39,484 nt of DNA from Bacteroidota bacterium (GCA_014382445.1 JACNJS010000031.1:1-39484), one strand, 5' to 3'. Numbered from the stretch's first letter, positions 9,465 to 17,806 are shown. Made by a program: numbers and translations. Notes: generated by a model not told the origin, from the sequence alone.

Positions 9465-11036
9465 TTAATTGCTTGTATTTAATTTTGGATAATTTCCTTT
9501 TTTGTTAATAAACAGCTTTGGATTTGAGAAACGTAGTGGCATTGTTTTAAAACCTCCTTCTTCTCCGCCTCCCTGACTGGGAACAAACTGATATGCCCCA
9601 ATATCGGGTATTGGTAAACGGGAATTATCAAGTATATCACGAGGAACAGTAGCGCCAATAGCTTCGTTTGCTCTTCCAACCGCAGGCGAAAGTGAATCGA
9701 TTCGGTAATCGTTGGCTTCATAATTTACAAACAAAGGATCTTCATTTTTCAGAATATTAGTATAAATTTCGGTGTTGCTAACATCGCGTTTTGTTTTTAT
9801 AATGCTACTATTGAAAAAGTAAAGCGAATCGGCTCCACCATCCATATCGGTTTCAAACTCATCACTATTAAAACCATAAAGTATGCTATTCGCGAAGTTG
9901 AAATTAATGGCAATTGGAACCGGTTGATCCAATGTATCAATCAGATAGTTGTTAATAAAAATAGCGGGTGTATTACGCACTGAGTACGGCCAATATCCAG
10001 CTATTGTTGACTGAATAAAACTATAATTTCCACCACCTGTGAAGGCTAAATTATAACCGCCGCAATTTGCTACAACAGTATTATTGGCTGTGATATTAAA
10101 AACGCGGGAGAATATCCCAATACCTGTCATGTTTTCAATAATAACGTTATGGAGTTTCACCTTGTTTTCGGTTATACGCAAAAACGATTCTGCCTGTAAT
10201 CCGATAAATGCATTGCTGATAACAGCGTTTTCAATAATGTGATCATGTCCTGGTCTGCCTTCCATTAACCAAATTCTATCCCACTGGCCTGGAATGTCAG
10301 AGTATTCCTGCTCAAGCCGGTCGCCTCTGAAAGTCACAGGATTTTCAACTGATCCGAGTACGTTAAGTACACCATCAATATATGCCCAAAGACCGGATCC
10401 CTCATGAAAATAAATCCTTGCACCTTCATCAATTATAAGTTTTCCATATGAATTAATAACCGCATACCCGTAAACTACATATGGTTTTTGGTTTGTCCAG
10501 TGAATTGTTTCAAGACTGTCGGCTACTATTTTAAATGGTGGTAATCCTTCAATATATGTATCGGCCAATATGTAAACTGCATCCTGCCCCCAAGCAACAA
10601 GTTTTATACTTTGCTCGTTTCCATTTGTCAAAAAATAAATATCGTCTTCAACTACATATGGATTGTTAATATTTTGAGGATCAATAGTTACTCTTACGAA
10701 GATATATAGGCTATCGCTTCCGGAAAGTTCGATGTCACTGAAACTATTTCCACTTTCACCGTCAACATTAATTCTGTATGCGGATTGTTCTCCTAGCCCA
10801 AGCCTGAGGTTTGAAATTTTAATTTTGCTGGTCGAATGGTTATAAACTCTTAGCTGTTTTGTTGCAGAGCCAATGGATGTGAAAACAGTATCAAAGATAA
10901 CCGAGTCGGCCGAGAAACTAAGTTTTAAAGAAGGGTTATCGCTTATTGCCTCTTCCTTTCGGCATGACATCAAAATCATAAAAAGAATTAAGGAAGACAA
11001 TAAAACAATATGATTATATTTAAATACAGATTTCAT
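9465..11036 (-). CDS. lipoprotein with right-handed parallel beta-helix repeats
   Basis: A 523-residue exported lipoprotein. ATG 11036-11034 is chosen over GTG 11045 because it directly precedes the signal peptide. Residues 8-24 are hydrophobic and end in the lipobox LMSC, giving Cys25. An N-terminal beta-sandwich region (30-150) has the pattern of bacterial choice-of-anchor/Ig-like modules. From about residue 185 the sequence shows short repeating strands (GKLIIDEGARIYFHEGSGLW, IIENAVISNAFIGLQAES, LHNVIIENMTGIGIF) typical of a parallel beta-helix. The C-terminus has DNSRLPIPDIGAYQF, commonly seen ending such surface proteins. It is probably a surface or outer-membrane-anchored polysaccharide-binding or lyase-like protein. 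It is co-oriented with the receptor gene 115 bases downstream. Confidence 0.78.
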   Translation of the reverse strand: MKSVFKYNHIVLLSSLILFMILMSCRKEEAISDNPSLKLSFSADSVIFDTVFTSIGSATKQLRVYNHSTSKIKISNLRLGLGEQSAYRINVDGESGNSFSDIELSGSDSLYIFVRVTIDPQNINNPYVVEDDIYFLTNGNEQSIKLVAWGQDAVYILADTYIEGLPPFKIVADSLETIHWTNQKPYVVYGYAVINSYGKLIIDEGARIYFHEGSGLWAYIDGVLNVLGSVENPVTFRGDRLEQEYSDIPGQWDRIWLMEGRPGHDHIIENAVISNAFIGLQAESFLRITENKVKLHNVIIENMTGIGIFSRVFNITANNTVVANCGGYNLAFTGGGNYSFIQSTIAGYWPYSVRNTPAIFINNYLIDTLDQPVPIAINFNFANSILYGFNSDEFETDMDGGADSLYFFNSSIIKTKRDVSNTEIYTNILKNEDPLFVNYEANDYRIDSLSPAVGRANEAIGATVPRDILDNSRLPIPDIGAYQFVPSQGGGEEGGFKTMPLRFSNPKLFINKKGNYPKLNTSN

Positions 11037-11063
11037 ACTTAACACCTAGGTATTTTAGCGGTG

Positions 11064-11071
11064 CAAAGATA
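11064..11071 (-). promoter_or_regulatory. Bacteroidota -7 box (TATCTTTG) for the beta-helix lipoprotein
   Basis: Minus-strand TATCTTTG fits TAnnTTTG and lies 27 bases upstream of the ATG at 11036. The lipoprotein, receptor and permease genes could share this promoter. Confidence 0.5.
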
Positions 11072-11170
11072 TATTATTGAAAGCAATTTTTACACCTGTT
11101 ATGATACATACGCAAAAGACTTATTTTTATTGTATTTTTACAGGCTTACGAACAAGTAATTTTTGAAATT

Positions 11171-11734
11171 ATGCGATGGTTATTTAAAATCCATGTACCG
11201 TTAATTTTATTTGCATTTTTTGCTACAACGGCAGGGTTTGCTCAATATCAAAATTTGGGAACGGTAAAGCAGGCTGAGCATAAAGTAAGTCCGTGGTTTG
11301 TAGGCGGTATGCTTGGAGGTAGTTTCTCAAATAATGGAGGAAGCTTTGAAGTTTCACCACTTGTGGGATATAAGGTTACATCCGACTTTCATGTGGGCTC
11401 GCGATTAACTTATATATATAGCAGCTATAATTTTGGAGGAACTACAGGCAGGCACAGTTTTCATGATTATGGCGGAAGCTTATTTGCACGTCATTTGTTT
11501 TTAAACTTCCTTTTTGCCCATGTTGAGTATGAAGTACTTAGTGTTGAATACATGATTGACCAATATACAAATGATAGGCGTACAATAAACAGTTTGTTTA
11601 TAGGAGGAGGCCTTTATCAAACGATGGGAGGCAGAGGGTTTGCAACAATTGCTATATTATACAACTTACTCGAAACTCAATATTCTCCCTATTCAAATCC
11701 CGTTATTCGAATTGGATTTGGGGTAGGGCTTTAG
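11171..11734 (+). CDS. small outer-membrane beta-barrel protein
   Basis: A 187-residue protein with a signal peptide (residues 1-24, ending GFAQ). The mature part is made of alternating aromatic/glycine amphipathic strands such as WFVGGMLGGSFS, VSPLVGYKVTSDFHVGSRL and FIGGGLYQTMG. It ends IRIGFGVGL with a terminal hydrophobic residue, typical of barrel proteins inserted by the BAM complex. About eight strands are expected. No closer family is recognised. The gene is divergent from the beta-helix lipoprotein and precedes nth, but a 156-base structured gap separates it from nth. Confidence 0.7.
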   Translation: MRWLFKIHVPLILFAFFATTAGFAQYQNLGTVKQAEHKVSPWFVGGMLGGSFSNNGGSFEVSPLVGYKVTSDFHVGSRLTYIYSSYNFGGTTGRHSFHDYGGSLFARHLFLNFLFAHVEYEVLSVEYMIDQYTNDRRTINSLFIGGGLYQTMGGRGFATIAILYNLLETQYSPYSNPVIRIGFGVGL

Positions 11735-11745
11735 AGAAAGGAACA

Positions 11746-11872
11746 ACCTTCCAGCATACGTAGCTCTAGGAAGCGTGTATTGCTCCGGTTAATTAGGACT
11801 TTTGAAGAGTTGTGTTGGTATAGTTAAGACTCTTCTATCCCTATAAATATCGGGATGCATACTCCGGAAGGT
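11746..11872. repeat. gap with three nested or successive inverted repeats
   Basis: Between the barrel gene and nth lie inverted repeats: ACCTTCC (11746-11752) with GGAAGGT (11866-11872), GAAGAGT (11804-11810) with ACTCTTC (11829-11835), and ATCCC (11837-11841) with GGGAT (11852-11856). They could fold into one branched structure or act as a terminator/attenuator. There is no strong T-tract. Confidence 0.35.
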
Positions 11873-11890
11873 CTTGAAAAAAATCAAACT

Positions 11891-12526
11891 ATGACTAAAA
11901 AAGAAAGGTATAATGCTGTAATTAAGCATTTTAAGAAGAATATGCCGGTTGCTGAAACAGAGCTGGTTTATCGTTCACCTTATGAGTTGTTGGTTGCTGT
12001 TATTCTTTCGGCACAATGTACCGATAAGAGGGTTAATATTATTACAAAAGAGTTTTTCAAATCATTTCCTACTGAACAGGAATTGGCAAATGCCGATATT
12101 GAGTATATTTTCGAGCACATTAAAAGTTGTTCGTACCCGAATAATAAGGCAAAACATTTGTTGGGCATGGCTAATAAATTGATTACTGAATTCAACAGTG
12201 TTGTTCCCTCAGATATAGAGGAGTTACAAAAACTACCGGGGGTGGGGCGTAAAACAGCAAATGTAATCGCTGCCGTTGTATTTGATAAGCCAACTATGGC
12301 TGTCGACACTCATGTTTTCAGAGTTAGTGCACGAATTGGGCTTACTACTAATTCAAATACACCACTTGAAACAGAGAAACAACTTGTGAAGAATATTCCC
12401 GAGGATTTGATCCCGCTGGCTCATCATTGGTTAATACTACATGGAAGGTATGTATGCAAGGCTCGTAAACCACTGTGTGAAGAGTGCGGGTTAACTGCGT
12501 ATTGTCGTTATTATCAGAAATTGTAA
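11891..12526 (+). CDS. nth: endonuclease III
   Basis: A 211-residue base-excision-repair enzyme; DNA glycosylase/AP lyase acting on oxidised pyrimidines. The helix-hairpin-helix is LPGVGRKTAN (115-124), with the catalytic Lys121 and Asp139 (in AVDTHVFRV) in their expected places. The C-terminal [4Fe-4S] cluster motif is complete, C189-x6-C196-x2-C199-x5-C205. ATG 11891 is chosen because its MTKKERYN start aligns with known Nth N-termini; the ATG at 11855 would add 12 unrelated residues and lies inside a hairpin. Length matches E. coli Nth (211). High certainty. Confidence 0.95.
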   Translation: MTKKERYNAVIKHFKKNMPVAETELVYRSPYELLVAVILSAQCTDKRVNIITKEFFKSFPTEQELANADIEYIFEHIKSCSYPNNKAKHLLGMANKLITEFNSVVPSDIEELQKLPGVGRKTANVIAAVVFDKPTMAVDTHVFRVSARIGLTTNSNTPLETEKQLVKNIPEDLIPLAHHWLILHGRYVCKARKPLCEECGLTAYCRYYQKL

Positions 12527-12582
12527 ACTGAATAGGGAAATAGGGTTATATGGGAAATATTGGAAATGAGGTTACCAGCAAA

Positions 12583-13197
12583 TTAATTCGTCTCACTAAA
12601 TGGCAGCCTGTTTAATATTGACCGGCCAAGAGTAATTTCATCTATGTACTCCAATTCATCGCCAACGGCAACTCCACGAGCAATTGTAGTTACTTTGATA
12701 TCAAATGTTTTTATCAATTTATAGATATAGTAATTAGTTGTGTCGCCTTCAACAGTGGCAGGAAGCGCCAGTATTATTTCTCTGATGTCCTCTTCGTTTA
12801 CCCTGCGAACCAAATGGGCAACATTTATATCGTTTGGTCCGATACCCTCAATCGGGTTAATTATTCCACCAAGTACGTGATACAATCCGTTAAATTGTGA
12901 AGTTTTTTCTACGGCGAGCACATCCCTTATGTCTTCAACCACGCAAATTGTGTTTTCATCCCTTTTTGGATTTGAACAAATTTCACAAACCTGTAAGTCA
13001 GAAATATTATTGCATTTACTACAAAACTTAATTTCATCACGTAACCGCATAATAGCATTGCCAAGATTCTCAGCATAGGTGGCATCCTCTTTTAATATGT
13101 GAAGAGTAAGCCTTAAGGCAGTCTTCTTTCCGATTCCAGGTAACCGCGACAATTCGGCAACAGCTGATTCCAATAATTTAGAAGAATAATTGTTCAA
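12583..13197 (-). CDS. recR: recombination protein RecR
   Basis: A 204-residue recombination mediator that works with RecO (and RecF) to load RecA on gapped DNA. It has the N-terminal HhH (LPGIGKKTALRL, 19-30), the four-cysteine zinc finger (C59-x2-C62-x8-C71-x2-C74) and a Toprim domain beginning at ICVVEDIRDV. The start is TTG (13197): upstream in-frame sequence reaches a stop without any ATG, and the MNNYSSKLLE N-terminus aligns with the family. Divergent from the MORN-repeat gene. A TAACTTTG box lies 22 bases upstream. Confidence 0.95.
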   Translation of the reverse strand: MNNYSSKLLESAVAELSRLPGIGKKTALRLTLHILKEDATYAENLGNAIMRLRDEIKFCSKCNNISDLQVCEICSNPKRDENTICVVEDIRDVLAVEKTSQFNGLYHVLGGIINPIEGIGPNDINVAHLVRRVNEEDIREIILALPATVEGDTTNYYIYKLIKTFDIKVTTIARGVAVGDELEYIDEITLGRSILNRLPFSETN

Positions 13198-13218
13198 TTT
13201 ATAGTATTTTTATATCGG

Positions 13219-13226
13219 CAAAGTTA
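13219..13226 (-). promoter_or_regulatory. Bacteroidota -7 box (TAACTTTG) for recR
   Basis: Minus-strand TAACTTTG fits TAnnTTTG and lies 21 bases from the TTG start of recR in a 54-base divergent gap. Confidence 0.5.
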
Positions 13227-13251
13227 ACATGTTAATAAAATAAATAATAAA

Positions 13252-13950
13252 ATGAAGATATTAAAAATTTTACTGATAATTTTAATTGCAGGTGTTGGTC
13301 AATTGAATGCACAATTAGTAAATCAGGTAAATGATGCAGGCGAAAAAACAGGCAAGTGGGTTAAATATTTCGACAATAATAAAATTAAGTACGAAGGCCA
13401 GTTTAATAATGATAAGCCTTATGGTAAGTTTACCTATTATTATGACAAAGGGGGCGTAAAAGCTGTTAGTGATTTTTTGGATGATGGTGTAATTGCTTAT
13501 AATACAACCTTCTACGAAAATGGTAATTTGATGGCTGAAGGAAAATATGTTAACCAGCAAAAAGATGGTATCTGGAAGTATTATTTAAACGAAATATCAA
13601 ATCCACTCATATCGATGGAAACATATGTAGTTGGAACCCTTTACGGAGAAAGTATTACATATTATACCGATACAGGCAACCCAGCTGAGATTGTTTTGTT
13701 TACTAATGGAAAAAAAGATGGCAAATTAATTAAGTACTTTCCTGATGGGAAATTAATGACCGAAAGTTATTATAAAAACGGAGTACCTGAAGGAAACTTT
13801 ATTCATTATCATCCCGACGGTCAGGTTCAGATAATTGGCCAATACCAATATGGCAAGCAGGTTGGCGAATGGAAATATTTCGATGAACTTGGTAACCCCG
13901 TGGATAAAGACGAGTTTAAAAAACAGGAAGAAGTTAAAGAAATTAAGTGA
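13252..13950 (+). CDS. exported MORN-repeat (YwqK-type) protein
   Basis: A 232-residue protein with a signal peptide (1-20, ending LNAQ) and at least six MORN_2-type repeats of the pattern G-x-W-x-x-Y-[FY]-x-[ND]-[GN]-x-[IL] (for example GKWVKYFDNNKIKYEGQF, GIWKYYLNE, GKLIKYFPDGKLMTES, GEWKYFDELGNP). The tail is Lys/Glu-rich. Databases often name such proteins 'YwqK family antitoxin' by similarity to a B. subtilis toxin-antitoxin partner. No toxin gene is present here and the protein is predicted to be exported, so a structural or binding role in the envelope is more likely than an antitoxin role. Confidence 0.75.
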   Translation: MKILKILLIILIAGVGQLNAQLVNQVNDAGEKTGKWVKYFDNNKIKYEGQFNNDKPYGKFTYYYDKGGVKAVSDFLDDGVIAYNTTFYENGNLMAEGKYVNQQKDGIWKYYLNEISNPLISMETYVVGTLYGESITYYTDTGNPAEIVLFTNGKKDGKLIKYFPDGKLMTESYYKNGVPEGNFIHYHPDGQVQIIGQYQYGKQVGEWKYFDELGNPVDKDEFKKQEEVKEIK

Positions 13951-13986
13951 GTGTTGGTCTGAGATTTCGGGTTAATTGTTTATGGG

Positions 13987-14631
13987 TTATGGGTTAAAAA
14001 AACTTTTTATTTCTTTTAATTCGGAAATAACGTTTGGAGTTGTTTTTAATAATCGTTCTTCTGACTGATGACCATTTGAAACAAGTATACAATCAACACC
14101 AAGTCCTGTGGCAACTTCAAAATCGTGAATTGTGTCACCAATCATGAGAACTTCCTTTTCATTTACACCTGAATCTTTCATCAAATCTACTCCCATTTCA
14201 AGTTTGCTATGAGCATAATGGTCGTTAATACCTGAAATATCATCAAAAAAATCAACTATTCCTTTATCGGTTAGTGAACTGATTAAATTGTCGTGTTCCA
14301 TTGCAGAAAGTACCAGCTGTTTAAAGCCTAGTCTCTTAAAAAATTCCAGTATTTCAAACGCATATGGATGCAAATCAGATTGGTTTAATTGCGAATAATA
14401 ATGATCTATAAATTCCATTGCAGGTATTTCAAAGTCTTCCTCCCCGAAGTTAAAACCTACAGACTCATAATAATTTTTTACAGGAAAAGTGAAAAGGTTA
14501 CGGTATTGTTCAATATTAATTGGATTCATTTGACGCTTTTTGAGCACTATGTTCATGCACATAACGCACAGTTCAGCATCATTTAGCAGAGTGCCATTCC
14601 AATCCCATATTATAACTTTTTTATTTTTCAG
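13987..14631 (-). CDS. HAD-superfamily phosphatase with apparent CTG start
   Basis: The domain matches phosphoglycolate-phosphatase-like HAD hydrolases. The first ATG is at 14562, but it would cut off the essential motif I. In the same frame upstream, without a stop, lies KKVIIWDWNGTLLND, which is motif I in its D-x-N-G-T variant (D10, N12). The only plausible initiator before it is CTG at 14631-14629, giving MKNKKVIIWD and 214 residues; it overlaps the end of the THX gene by 11 bases, as expected for translational coupling. Motif II is LVLSA, the motif III lysine is in HSKLEMG, and motif IV is GDTIHD. Asn in place of the usual second Asp occurs in the D-W-N-G-T subgroup. The exact substrate is unknown. 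Confidence 0.8.
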   Translation of the reverse strand: MKNKKVIIWDWNGTLLNDAELCVMCMNIVLKKRQMNPINIEQYRNLFTFPVKNYYESVGFNFGEEDFEIPAMEFIDHYYSQLNQSDLHPYAFEILEFFKRLGFKQLVLSAMEHDNLISSLTDKGIVDFFDDISGINDHYAHSKLEMGVDLMKDSGVNEKEVLMIGDTIHDFEVATGLGVDCILVSNGHQSEERLLKTTPNVISELKEIKSFFNP

Positions 14632-15115
14632 ATTCAGCAGCCTTTTTGCCGGTACCTTTTTTTGCTGCTGCTGCAGTCTTTTTTACAGTTTTTGGCTTTG
14701 CAGGAGCTTTATCTTCACCTACATCAGTTTTTTTTGCAGTAGCTTTTTTATTTGTAGTAGTAGTTTCTTTTTTAGTAGCTTTTTTCTTTACAGTAGAAGT
14801 TTCTTTTTTAGGAGCTGTTTCTTTTAAAGGTTTAGCTTCCTTTTCAGGGTTTGATTCTTTCGCAGTTGTAGTTTTTTTAGCAACAGTTTTCTTAGGCGCT
14901 GGTTTTTTTGTTTCTGCTTTTGGGTTAACATCTTTAGCAGGAATTTCTATTACTTCACTTACAACAATTATTTCTTCAGCAACAGGTTCTTCCTTTTTTG
15001 TGGTTTTCTTTACTACTGGAGAAACGAATAAAGGTGTTCTTTTTTTGCGTCTTTTCTTACCATATGAACCTAGTATAATTTTACCTCTTTTCGTTTTTTT
15101 ATCGCCTTTTCCCAT
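14621..15115 (-). CDS. THX (bTHX) ribosomal-protein-like N-terminus with a long histone-H1-like Lys/Ala/Pro/Thr-rich tail
   Basis: A 164-residue very basic protein. The start is placed at ATG 15115 because MGKGDKKTKRGKI and GSYGKKRRKK are the hallmark of the small ribosomal protein THX (Thermus Thx, about 26 residues), which sits in the head of the 30S subunit. After about residue 30 it continues for more than 130 residues of low-complexity KKTxAKK-, PAPKK-, TTTAK-type sequence, with an acidic patch at about 43-55. This resembles histone H1-like tails that bind DNA or RNA non-specifically. Its gene overlaps the downstream HAD gene. It could be a ribosomal protein with an extended tail, or a nucleoid protein with a THX-like head. 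Confidence 0.7.
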   Translation of the reverse strand: MGKGDKKTKRGKIILGSYGKKRRKKRTPLFVSPVVKKTTKKEEPVAEEIIVVSEVIEIPAKDVNPKAETKKPAPKKTVAKKTTTAKESNPEKEAKPLKETAPKKETSTVKKKATKKETTTTNKKATAKKTDVGEDKAPAKPKTVKKTAAAAKKGTGKKAAESEK

Positions 15116-15252
15116 GTTTAGTAGTTTAATGTTAAAATATGCCGTAAAATTATGAAAAATCATTTACAGAGCAAGGAATAGTCAGCTTAATTATTAAGTT
15201 TTTCGCATTACTTTCTTTTCAGTGAAATAACGCTAAATTTGGAATTAAACTT

Positions 15253-15939
15253 TTACGGTATATTATTCACAAAATGTCGTTCTATTACATCATGTTTGGA
15301 TATTGATCCGCGGGCCCAATCAAGCAAGATATCAGTTATTTCATCGCCATCTAATCTCCAATTTAAATTACTATTTCTTAATCTTTGCGTAAGAGTGAAA
15401 AGGACAATCGCTGCAGAAACGGAGATATTATAACTTTCGGTAAATCCAAACATAGGAATGCGAACGTATTCATCAGCTGAATTAATTGCAAGATCACTTA
15501 GCCCTTTTAGTTCCGTACCAAAAACAATAGCAATTTTTTTATCGAAATGCAGACTATCCAAATCCATTGCATTTTTGTGAGGAGTTGTAGCAACAATTGT
15601 ATAACCGTTGCTTTTTAATGAATTATAAGCACCTAAAGTATTATTTTTCTTGGTGTTGTATTTTATTAAATTTAACCATTTTGATGAACCCAAAGCCACT
15701 TCTGGGTTCACATTATATTGGTTTTTATTTTCAATAATATGCACATCCTGTATTCCGGTTAAATCACATGTACGTAGTACGGCACTTGCATTATGGGGCT
15801 GGTAAATATCTTCAAGTACAACAGTAATATGTCGGGTTCGGTATTTTAATACTTCGTTAAATCGTTTTTTGCGGTCATCCGATACAAAACCCATTAAATG
15901 ATGTAGAAGCTTAATTTTTGTTGTGTGATCGTAATCCAT
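15253..15939 (-). CDS. trmH: tRNA (guanosine-2'-O-)-methyltransferase, TrmH/SpoU family
   Basis: A 228-residue SPOUT methyltransferase. The three knot motifs are present: motif 1 PHNASAVLRTCD (48-59, with N50 and R56), motif 2 IVFGTELKGLS (138-148) and motif 3 IPMFGFTESYNISVSAA (161-177). The layout and length match E. coli TrmH, which methylates the 2'-OH of G18 in tRNA using SAM. The E-S-Y-N-I-S-V-S-A motif 3 and the C-terminal extension fit TrmH better than the 23S rRNA enzyme RlmB, which has an extra N-terminal domain. A TATTTTTG box lies 27 bases upstream. The THX and HAD genes follow on the same strand. Confidence 0.87.
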   Translation of the reverse strand: MDYDHTTKIKLLHHLMGFVSDDRKKRFNEVLKYRTRHITVVLEDIYQPHNASAVLRTCDLTGIQDVHIIENKNQYNVNPEVALGSSKWLNLIKYNTKKNNTLGAYNSLKSNGYTIVATTPHKNAMDLDSLHFDKKIAIVFGTELKGLSDLAINSADEYVRIPMFGFTESYNISVSAAIVLFTLTQRLRNSNLNWRLDGDEITDILLDWARGSISKHDVIERHFVNNIP

Positions 15940-15966
15940 GTAACTATCGCTAGTTTAGTGATATTG

Positions 15967-15974
15967 CAAAAATA
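15967..15974 (-). promoter_or_regulatory. Bacteroidota -7 box (TATTTTTG) for trmH
   Basis: Minus-strand TATTTTTG fits TAnnTTTG and lies 27 bases upstream of the trmH ATG. Confidence 0.5.
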
Positions 15975-16065
15975 TGAATTTTAAAGCCTGATTAAAATGG
16001 TGACCCACGTGTTATGTTTCAGTTCTTTTTCCGTCAGGATAAAAAGGATGTGATGGTTTTAAATT

Positions 16066-17622
16066 TTATAATTCTGGCTGATGCTGCGGTCGTAATAAAT
16101 CATTTATTGTTTTCACCGGATTAAAGGTTATTATAGGCGTTTCAACAAAAACTGTAATCCAGTCGGCCATGGCACCATTCCACAAGCCCGGAAGCTCCTG
16201 AGCTTTAAGTGATTTACCTCCCTGAGATTTTAGCGAAATAAATCCTGTTTCAGGGTCAACAAATTCTTTTAAGTCAAAATTATTTCCATTATAATCTTTT
16301 ATGCCACAAACTAAATCCACAGGATTAAAATGAGTGGCCTTTGCGATTATTTCTTTTTGACTTTCATTGTTTAGTTCCATTTGCGACGATTCAACAATTT
16401 GCAACGACAAATTATCATCCCTGTCGATTATCCAAAAAGGGCCTCCTCCGGGTTCACCTTCATTTTTAACCATTCCGCAAACACGAATTGGGCGGTTGAG
16501 TTTGTTATAAAGAAAATCAACCTTATCCATATGATCATAACCCATGTAGGCATCCGGTATAAAAATATTAAGCTCATCACGGGCGAAGTCGCGTATTCCA
16601 TTCAATTCATCAGTTTCAATATTTCCTGCATCCAGCAAGTCGAGATATTCAAAAGTTTTGCTCTGTAGTTTAAATAGCAGACCACCAATTACTTTTTTAT
16701 AAAGATAAGTCGTGTCGCGTAATCTGTCAGGAACAATATTATCAATATTTTTAATAAAAACTATTTCGCCTTTGAGATCGTTTAAATTCTCAATAAGAGC
16801 TCCATGTCCGCCAGGACGGAAAAGTAAGCTGCCATTACCATTCCTGAAAGGCTCATTTTCGGGCGTAACTGCTATTATATCGGTAGTTGGTTTTTGTTGT
16901 GAGAACTTTATGTTGAATTTAACATCAAACTTATTTTCAAATTTACCTTTTTTATTATTTACGGCACTTTCAAATTTGCTTTGATGCTCAGGTGAAACTG
17001 TAAGATGAACTCTTGATACACCAGTTTTGTCGGTGGAATAATGTGCTCCTTCAACAAGGTGTTCCTCGACCGATAATCTGGGTTCATCGGGATAATCATG
17101 AAACAGAAGCAGACCTTTCGGTAAACTGGCATAATCCATGCTAAGACCAGTTAGAAAATAGTCGAGAACCGATTTAAAATCGTAATCGCTAATTAGCTTA
17201 TCCAGTTCATGTCCGTCAGCTGCCATTACTTTCTTAAGCTGATGGTAAAAAGCGAACTTATTTATATTTTCAAAAAAGTTAAACACCGAATTAAACCCCT
17301 TATCGCTTTTATATTTCTCAATATCTTCTGGTGTTTTATTGTAGGTTTGCCGGAACTCAAAAAGATGTTTAAACATACGGCTGGCAGCACCTGAAGCCGG
17401 AACGAACTTAAGTATTTCATAGTCTTTATAATTATCGTCGAAATATTTCGATAGTGAAATAGCTTCTTGCTCACTGTAGCTGTTTAGACCATTCCCCAGA
17501 GTTGCCGGCGCCGATAGTACTATAAACGGGAACCCTTTTTTAAAATTTTCTATTTGTAGTTCTATTTGTTCGGATGTTAATCCTTTGTCCTTAATTTGTT
17601 GTAAATCTTTCTCAGTAAACAT
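16066..17622 (-). CDS. DUF4301 family protein
   Basis: A 518-residue cytoplasmic protein recognisable as DUF4301, a family found mainly in Bacteroidota. ATG 17622 is preferred over the TTG just before it. Visible landmarks are an N-terminal FTEKDLQQIKDKGLT helix, FVPASGAASRMFKHL (a phosphate-binding-like Ser/Gly loop), LFRPGGHGALIENLN, the Gly/Pro-rich GMVKNEGEPGGGPFWI and an LPGLWNGAMADWITVFVE C-terminus. The PASGAASRM and GGHGAL loops are the kind of sequences that bind sugar nucleotides or phosphorylated ligands, but no catalytic role is established. It stands alone between trmH and the tRNA genes. Function unknown. Confidence 0.82.
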   Translation of the reverse strand: MFTEKDLQQIKDKGLTSEQIELQIENFKKGFPFIVLSAPATLGNGLNSYSEQEAISLSKYFDDNYKDYEILKFVPASGAASRMFKHLFEFRQTYNKTPEDIEKYKSDKGFNSVFNFFENINKFAFYHQLKKVMAADGHELDKLISDYDFKSVLDYFLTGLSMDYASLPKGLLLFHDYPDEPRLSVEEHLVEGAHYSTDKTGVSRVHLTVSPEHQSKFESAVNNKKGKFENKFDVKFNIKFSQQKPTTDIIAVTPENEPFRNGNGSLLFRPGGHGALIENLNDLKGEIVFIKNIDNIVPDRLRDTTYLYKKVIGGLLFKLQSKTFEYLDLLDAGNIETDELNGIRDFARDELNIFIPDAYMGYDHMDKVDFLYNKLNRPIRVCGMVKNEGEPGGGPFWIIDRDDNLSLQIVESSQMELNNESQKEIIAKATHFNPVDLVCGIKDYNGNNFDLKEFVDPETGFISLKSQGGKSLKAQELPGLWNGAMADWITVFVETPIITFNPVKTINDLLRPQHQPEL

Positions 17623-17700
17623 CAATCTATATTTTTGGGTTAAAATTAGAAATTTAATTTATAATCTACGAAACTGTGACAGATTTAAATCAATTTTAAT

Positions 17701-17708
17701 TATTTTTG
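17701..17708 (+). promoter_or_regulatory. Bacteroidota -7 box (TATTTTTG) for the tRNA-Leu pair
   Basis: TATTTTTG fits TAnnTTTG and ends 14 bases before the first base of the mature tRNA-Leu(GAG), a normal distance for a short tRNA leader. Confidence 0.6.
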
Positions 17709-17722
17709 CACGTCCAAAATCA

Positions 17723-17806
17723 GCCCAGATGGCGGAAATGGTAGACGCGCATGGTTGAGGGCCATGTTCTCGCAAGGGAGTGCAAGTTCGATTCTTGTTC
17801 TGGGCA
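17723..17806 (+). tRNA. tRNA-Leu (anticodon GAG)
   Basis: The 84-base gene folds as a class II tRNA: acceptor GCCCAGA/TCTGGGC, D arm with GGTAGAC, anticodon stem CATGG/CCATG with loop TTGAGGG (anticodon GAG), a variable arm, and a T arm with GTTCGAT. The discriminator base is A and CCA is not encoded. Confidence 0.95.

Noticed and set aside
11855-12526. nth starting at the upstream ATG 11855
   Set aside because: The extra 12 residues have no family match and this ATG lies in a hairpin; ATG 11891 matches known Nth N-termini.
13252-13950. Toxin-antitoxin system based on the YwqK name
   Set aside because: The protein has a signal peptide and no toxin gene is adjacent; it is simply a MORN-repeat protein.
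14646-15155. Plus-strand frame of 169 codons opposite the THX gene
   Set aside because: It is an antisense shadow of a Lys-rich low-complexity gene (Phe/Val/Ser-rich product); the minus-strand frame has a recognisable THX motif.
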